This document shows, in pieces, positions 59,254-64,000 of a stretch of 64,000 nt of DNA (position 1 is its first letter; each line of letters opens with the position of its first letter). This DNA is from DAOPYU01 sp942493245 (GTDB lineage Bacteria; Sumerlaeota; Sumerlaeia; UBA8349). Below the pieces are notes generated by a model. The model was not told the origin of the DNA. It ran no database searches and saw nothing but the letters and a program-made list of their open reading frames with translations. The position numbers and the translations under genes were made by a program. The stretch spans positions 4,526,001 through 4,590,000 of the forward strand of contig OW818685.1 of the NCBI GenBank assembly GCA_942493245.1, given 5' to 3'.

Positions 59254-60348
59254 ATGAAACGAATCGTCATGGTGCCCTTGATCTTCCTGGCCGCGGTTGC
59301 TGCCGGAGTCTTTGTCTGGCAAAAGGCTCAGCGGCCGATCTCGGTAGCGGTGGTGACGCGTTCCAGTTCCGGTTCCGTCGTGGGATCGAGCGAAGTCAAT
59401 GCCGGGACTCTTTTTATTGAGGAAACACCCGGATCGCCCATTGCCATTCTCGCACTGGACGACCAATGGGATACCACCCTGACCCGGTGCGTGATTTCCG
59501 AAGCGCGGGCCAGGGGAGAACGCTTCTTCATCACGTCGCATCCCTCGAAATGCGCCGTCGAGGTCGCGGATCTGTTTGCCGACGACACCGAAGCGCTTAT
59601 GGTGGTCACGGCCTCGGCCACCGACAAATTGACCGGGCATGATGACGGGATACTCCGCGTGGTTTCCGATGTCGCCCGGGAACAGCAGGCGATTGCCCGT
59701 CATGTGATGCAAAGTGGCGCCCGGCGTATCCTGGTCGTGCAGGACACGGGGAATCGTCCCTACACGGACCCGGCGTATCGCGTTTTTTCTCAGGAACTGG
59801 CTGGGCACAGCGACATCCAGATTTCCCGGCGGGAGATATTGGTATCGGACTATCATCCCGACGATCTGGAGTTGTTCTTTGCCGACTCCGCCGACCTGCT
59901 CTATATCCTGGCGGGCAGTTATCAACCCACCGTGGGAATCATCGCCCAACTTTTTCACCTGCAACATCCCCAGGCGCCGATCCTCTTGACTCCCTGGACC
60001 CGTTCTCCCACGATCCTAGAGACTGCGGGACCGGCGGCGGAACGCATGATCCTGCCTTCGCATTACCCCTCCCGCCACGAGGACACCGCTGTCGGCAGCT
60101 ACGTGACCCGCTTCCGGGATCGCTTCAGCTACGATCCCATCTCCATGAGTATCGCCGTGCGTCAATCTCTGGAACTGCTCGATGCGGCCTTCCGGGCCGG
60201 AAATCACACGCCCCTGGAGGTGAAACAATACCTGTTGAACCAGTCGCCCCACAAAACGTCGATCGGTTCCATTTCCTTTGACCGCAATGGCGATGCCACA
60301 TCCGAATTTTATTTCATCACCGATATTCAGAAGGAATTTGCCGAATGA
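59254..60348 (+). CDS. Periplasmic (LivK-type) binding protein partner of a hybrid kinase
   Basis: A 364-residue protein with a single N-terminal hydrophobic anchor or signal (VPLIFLAAVAAGVFVW). The body has the Peripla_BP_6-like plan of amino-acid-type binding proteins: SEVNAGTLFIEETPG, RILVVQDTGNRPYTDPAYRV, DLLYILAGSYQPTVGIIAQL and DPISMSIAVRQSLELLDAAF. No cleavage site is obvious, so it may stay membrane-tethered. Its stop overlaps the start of the following hybrid kinase by four bases (ATGA), a tight pairing that makes it a likely sensory subunit. It is of a different fold class from the binding protein at 31041. Confidence 0.82.
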   Translation: MKRIVMVPLIFLAAVAAGVFVWQKAQRPISVAVVTRSSSGSVVGSSEVNAGTLFIEETPGSPIAILALDDQWDTTLTRCVISEARARGERFFITSHPSKCAVEVADLFADDTEALMVVTASATDKLTGHDDGILRVVSDVAREQQAIARHVMQSGARRILVVQDTGNRPYTDPAYRVFSQELAGHSDIQISRREILVSDYHPDDLELFFADSADLLYILAGSYQPTVGIIAQLFHLQHPQAPILLTPWTRSPTILETAGPAAERMILPSHYPSRHEDTAVGSYVTRFRDRFSYDPISMSIAVRQSLELLDAAFRAGNHTPLEVKQYLLNQSPHKTSIGSISFDRNGDATSEFYFITDIQKEFAE

Positions 60349-62927
60349 AGGGGTCCTCCCGCCGCTTCCGAGATTTTGTATTGGCGCTCGATCTGGGCGC
60401 CGCGGTGGGGGTTGTCGCGCTTCTTCTGGGGGTCCTGTTTTTCATCTATTCTTTTTTCTCCATGCAGTATTTTGCGGCTCGGCGTCAGGATGCGGACAAG
60501 ACGTGCCTGATTCTGGAGGAACACCTGGAACAGGCGCAGCAAGAACTTCGGTTCTTTGTCGAACTTTCCGAGCCGGAGCGCGCCGGGGTCAATCGCCAGT
60601 TTCTCCGTTCCTTTTCGGATCTCTACCGATTGAACAAGGATCTGCGTGTCGAGAGGATTTATACAGCGGTTCAGCAAAACCGGCTCTTCCCCGGATACTC
60701 CTTTGCCCAGGGGCGTCTGGGCCGCTATTTAAAGGAGGAATCGCAGGAGCAGGGGTTTTCCGAAATCATGGTGGGGCTGGAGGATGAAAAACCCAGCATC
60801 TATTGCAGCATCAAAACCCCCCAGGAGCAGTTTCTCGCCCGGGTGGAAATCTCCTACCTCACGGCTCTTCTGGGAAAGATGACCCAGTTCTCCGGCATGC
60901 CGATCTTGCTCCTGGCCCGGGACGGTTTTGTCGTCACATCCACGGCGCCCGAACTGGGCATTTCCACACTCAGTCCCCACCTCTCCGATACAAAGCGCCA
61001 GTCGCTTTACGCCGGGGGAAACCGCTGGATGCCGCTCTTTTCGGAGAGCAACACCGCCGGAGTCACCGTCGCGCTGCTGATACCGCTTCAGGTGATGGAA
61101 TTGCTGCGCAACATCCTGCTGTTCTCGGCTCTCCTCTGCGTTGTGGCGTTGGGGGTCATGACCCTGTTCAAGAGACGTCTGACCGACCGGCTCATGCTGG
61201 CGCCGCTTTCCGCTTTCGCCGATCGCCTGGGACAATTCTCAACCATTGACATGGCCGATGCCGCGCCGGCCGTTCCCTACCGATTTGAAGAGCTTTCGCT
61301 TCTCGACAGCCGTCTGACCGAAATGACTCAGACCATTGCGGAACGCGAGGAGGGGCTTCGATCCGCTCTGGCGCAACTGCAGGAGAGCCGCCGGTTCATT
61401 ATCCAGGCGGTGGACAACGCCCACGAGTCTTTCGGCTGGCTGACCCCCGACGGCGTTCTCCAATACGCCAACGCGACCTCGCTTGCCGTGATCGGAAAGA
61501 AAGCGGCTGAAGTGATCGGGTTTCCTCTATGGGAAACGCCCTGGTTCTCCCATGACCCGCTGGAAGCGCAACGGCTGCGCAAGGCGATCCACCACGCAGC
61601 CGCAGGCGAAACAATCCGGTATGAAACGATCCATGTGAAGACGGATGGGGCGCGGCGCGAGGTGGACTTTTCCCTCCACCCCATCTTCGATGCCACGGGA
61701 GCGATTTCCATGCTGGTGGCGGAAGGGCGGGACATCACCGATCAGCGCGAGGCGGTGCGCCAGAGGGAAAAGATCACCGACCAGTTCCATCAGGTCCAGA
61801 AGATGGAGTCGGTCGGGCGGTTGGCGGGGGGCGTGGCACACGATTTCAACAACATGTTGAGCGTCATTCTCGGTCATGCCGAACTCGCCTTGAAGGAATT
61901 CCCTGTCGGTCATCCCTTGCGATCCGATCTCGAGCAAATTCAGAAGGCTGCCATTCGCTCAGCCGACCTGACACGCCAGCTCCTCGCCTTTGCGCGCAAA
62001 CAAACCGTCGCCCCCAAGGTGCTCGATCTCAACGAAACCGTGGAGGGGATGCTCAAGATGCTGCGGCGTCTGATCGGCGAGGACATTGACCTCGCCTGGC
62101 TGCCGAGCAACAGTCTGGGCGCGGTCAAGATAGACCCCTCGCAGATTGATCAGATCCTGGCCAATCTGTGTGTCAACGCGCGCGACGCAATCGGGGGCAA
62201 GGGGGGCAAGGTCACCATTGAGACGGGACGGGGACGATTCGACACGGAGTATTGCGAAACCAATGCCGGTTTCATCCCGGGCGAGTACGTGATGCTGGCC
62301 GTCAGCGACGACGGGTGCGGCATGGACCCGGAAACCCTGGAACTGATCTTCGAGCCGTTCTTCACCACCAAGAACGTCGGCGAAGGTACGGGACTCGGCT
62401 TGTCCACGGTGTACGGGATCGTCAAGCAGAACGGCGGTTTTATCAACGTGTACAGCGAACCGGGCCTGGGAACCACCTTCCGGATCTACCTGCCCCGGCA
62501 CAGTGACGAGGTTGTGCCGATACAGAAGGAAGACACGGTGAAACAGACCGTGTATGGCCACGAAACCATTCTGCTGGTGGAAGACGAACCGGCAATCCTG
62601 AATATGACCACAACGGTCCTCGATCAACTCCGCTACACCGTGCTGCCTGCAGCCAAACCCAGCGAGGCTATCCGCCTGGCCGGGGAGTACGCCGGCGAAA
62701 TCCATCTGCTCATGACCGACGTGATCATGCCCGAAATGAACGGACGCGACCTGGCCGCAAAACTCCTGAGCCTCTACCCCGGCCTTAAGCGCCTCTTCAT
62801 GTCCGGGTACACGGCCAATGTCATCGCCCACCACGGCGTCCTGGACGACGGGGTGTACTTCATCCAGAAACCCTTCACCACGAAAGACCTCTCCTTGAAA
62901 ATCCGCGAGGTGCTGGATCAGGGGTGA
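60345..62927 (+). CDS. Hybrid sensor histidine kinase paired with LivK-type binding protein
   Basis: An 860-residue kinase. A membrane segment at ~12-36, a periplasmic domain (~40-250), a second membrane segment (~252-275) and a HAMP-like linker precede one PAS domain (~350-465). HisKA has phospho-His 499 in GGVAHDFNNML, the HATPase has N-box NLCVNARDA and GTGLGL, and the receiver has phospho-Asp near 792 (LLMTDVIMPEMNG) and Lys 842. From HisKA to the end it parallels the kinase at 32142 block by block, including RLIGEDI and SGYTANVIAHHGV, while the sensor half is unrelated. No output gene follows. Confidence 0.93.
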   Translation: MKGSSRRFRDFVLALDLGAAVGVVALLLGVLFFIYSFFSMQYFAARRQDADKTCLILEEHLEQAQQELRFFVELSEPERAGVNRQFLRSFSDLYRLNKDLRVERIYTAVQQNRLFPGYSFAQGRLGRYLKEESQEQGFSEIMVGLEDEKPSIYCSIKTPQEQFLARVEISYLTALLGKMTQFSGMPILLLARDGFVVTSTAPELGISTLSPHLSDTKRQSLYAGGNRWMPLFSESNTAGVTVALLIPLQVMELLRNILLFSALLCVVALGVMTLFKRRLTDRLMLAPLSAFADRLGQFSTIDMADAAPAVPYRFEELSLLDSRLTEMTQTIAEREEGLRSALAQLQESRRFIIQAVDNAHESFGWLTPDGVLQYANATSLAVIGKKAAEVIGFPLWETPWFSHDPLEAQRLRKAIHHAAAGETIRYETIHVKTDGARREVDFSLHPIFDATGAISMLVAEGRDITDQREAVRQREKITDQFHQVQKMESVGRLAGGVAHDFNNMLSVILGHAELALKEFPVGHPLRSDLEQIQKAAIRSADLTRQLLAFARKQTVAPKVLDLNETVEGMLKMLRRLIGEDIDLAWLPSNSLGAVKIDPSQIDQILANLCVNARDAIGGKGGKVTIETGRGRFDTEYCETNAGFIPGEYVMLAVSDDGCGMDPETLELIFEPFFTTKNVGEGTGLGLSTVYGIVKQNGGFINVYSEPGLGTTFRIYLPRHSDEVVPIQKEDTVKQTVYGHETILLVEDEPAILNMTTTVLDQLRYTVLPAAKPSEAIRLAGEYAGEIHLLMTDVIMPEMNGRDLAAKLLSLYPGLKRLFMSGYTANVIAHHGVLDDGVYFIQKPFTTKDLSLKIREVLDQG

Positions 62928-63048
62928 GAGAAACAACCGGATAGGGTGTGACGTGCAGGAATCCGCAAAGAGAGAAACCGTGAAGGACGCCGTCTCAGGC
63001 AGAGAACCGAAGAGGATTCCTCCGCATTTTAGACTGTGTCCCTCCTTT

Positions 63049-63157
63049 CAAAAAAACCGCGGTTGAACGCCTATCGTTCTGTTTTTCTTTCAGGCGGGCG
63101 GGACGCCCGCCCTCCCAGAAAGAAAACCGGGCGATAGGCGTTCGACTGCGAGTTTTT
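63049..63157. repeat. Inverted-repeat element with IS1380-like ends, nested type-B hairpin
   Basis: CAAAAAAACCGCGGTTGAAC at the left is matched inversely by CGTTCGACTGCGAGTTTTTT at the right (about 27 bp, three mismatches), and a type-B hairpin (63085-63126) lies between. The ends share AAAAACCGCRGTTGA with the IS1380-like element at 22511-24166, so it may be a MITE derived from such an element. With its T run at the right it may also act as a terminator after the kinase gene. Confidence 0.6.
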
Positions 63158-63242
63158 TATGAATCGAGACCCTCTGGATTCGGTTGACAGAAGCCGGGCA
63201 AACGGCTATGCCTGTTGGACGAAAGAATGAGAGGCGAGTCGG

Positions 63243-64000
63243 ATGCGAAACCAAGTGGTGCGGTCAGTCGTTTTGTTAATAGCGCTCGGAGTGGGACTCC
63301 TCACCCTGTCCGGGCGGGCGGCGGACGTGCCCTCGTCGGGATCGAACGGGAAAACGCCGGGCGCCGCGCCGGCAGCAGGGTACCTGTTCGCCCACATGAC
63401 GAAGAGCGACTACGGGCATCTGTATTACTCGCTCAGCCGCGACGGATTGCACTGGACGCCGCTCAATCAGGGCAGGCGGGTCAACGAGGAGTATCGCGGC
63501 CACCCAGACATCGCGCGCGGCCACGACGGGCGGTATTATCTCACCGGCGGCTCGAGGGCCGTTGAACTCTGGGTGTCCCCGGATCTGGTGACGTGGTCCC
63601 ATTTCCGGACGCTGGAACCGGACCTGGTCCACATCCCGAACTTCAAACCCGCCGAAAAGACCTACGGCGCGCCCAAGATCACCTACGACGCGGACACGGC
63701 CCAATACCTCATCTCCTGGCACACCTCGCAGAACGACAAACTGAAGGAACTCCCGGAACACTACTGGGCCGGGCAACGGACGCTCTACGTCACCAGCCCC
63801 GACCTGCAAACCTTCTCGGAGCCGAAACGCCTGTTCGATTTCGAGATGACAACGATTGACGTCATCATCCGCAAGGAGGCGGGGCGCTACTACGCCTTTA
63901 TCAAGGACGAGCGTTACCCGTCGTTCGACTGGCCGACCGGCAAGACCATCCGGGTCTGTCAGGCGCCCGCGCTGACCGGTCCCTATACCGAACCGGGACC
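63243..64000 (+). CDS. Secreted GH43-like glycosidase, N-terminal part (cut by window edge)
   Basis: From ATG 63243 an open frame runs to the right edge (252 codons). It begins with a signal peptide (MRNQVVRSVVLLIALGVGLL, cleavage near GRA-AD). A five-bladed propeller-like sequence follows: FAHMTKSDYGHLYYSLSRDG, HPDIARGHDGRYYLTGG, ELWVSPDLVTWSHF, KTYGAPKITYDADTAQYLIS and YYAFIKDERYPSFDW. This HxLYYSxSxDG / APxI / Y(Y)xF pattern is that of GH43/GH-propeller enzymes acting on plant or algal glycans. The substrate cannot be told from this part. A plus-strand frame at 63215 in another register is a shadow. Confidence 0.7.
   Translation, partial: MRNQVVRSVVLLIALGVGLLTLSGRAADVPSSGSNGKTPGAAPAAGYLFAHMTKSDYGHLYYSLSRDGLHWTPLNQGRRVNEEYRGHPDIARGHDGRYYLTGGSRAVELWVSPDLVTWSHFRTLEPDLVHIPNFKPAEKTYGAPKITYDADTAQYLISWHTSQNDKLKELPEHYWAGQRTLYVTSPDLQTFSEPKRLFDFEMTTIDVIIRKEAGRYYAFIKDERYPSFDWPTGKTIRVCQAPALTGPYTEPG

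Overview
The window comes from a GC-rich Gram-negative bacterium. It encodes several lipoproteins, a chain-length co-polymerase for surface polysaccharide and an AsmA-type envelope protein. Its intergenic spaces are unusually rich in dispersed hairpin repeats. The triterpene-cyclase/radical-SAM cluster, the style of the repeats and the secreted glycoside-hydrolase-like proteins suggest a deep-branching lineage (Planctomycetes-like or a related candidate phylum). That placement is inference, because no rRNA lies in the window. I see no tRNA, rRNA, CRISPR array or prophage.

Layout. 1-4287 (minus): end of a surface-polysaccharide locus with a membrane protein cut by the edge, a lipoprotein, a Wzz-type protein and a sugar-nucleotide epimerase. 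4741-10957: an orphan lipoprotein, a GNAT-DUF2225 pair, a small ORF, 1 kb of stacked non-coding repeats and a membrane-anchored protein. 11073-12986 (minus): rpsB-tsf. 13393-14313: a beta-hydroxyacid dehydrogenase. 14466-21595: an isoprenoid cluster with a di-cluster ferredoxin, a radical SAM enzyme and a DUF116-polyprenyl synthase fusion (these three overlap), then two alpha/alpha-toroid proteins, one with the squalene-hopene-cyclase DXDD motif. 22511-24166: an intact IS1380-like element beside radA. 27412-29075: three tandem paralogous membrane proteins. 29144-30851: nagB-like and maf. 31041-35072 and 59254-62927: two periplasmic-binding-protein plus hybrid-kinase pairs with matching output modules. 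35384-43726: envelope genes. 44108-46929: DUF432-mscS-corA. 47059-49563: a large TPR protein. 49590-58654: mostly minus-strand genes for a PTPS/QueD-like protein, polysaccharide deacetylase, glycosidase-like lipoprotein, phosphohexomutase, CYTH protein and lepA, plus a plus-strand phosphodiesterase. The right edge cuts a secreted GH43-like gene.

Best candidates for something new. First is the isoprenoid cluster, which looks like a dedicated pathway that makes, cyclises and radically modifies a polyprenyl chain. Second is the repeat biology: a ~135-bp MITE-like element has a full copy upstream of radA and another inserted in frame (45 codons) near the start of the cyclase gene; other repeats supply stop codons; and the IS element has split a dispersed GGATAATTGAC-type repeat, leaving a 5-bp target duplication. 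The two binding-protein/kinase pairs are LuxPQ-like in layout but use two different binding-protein folds.
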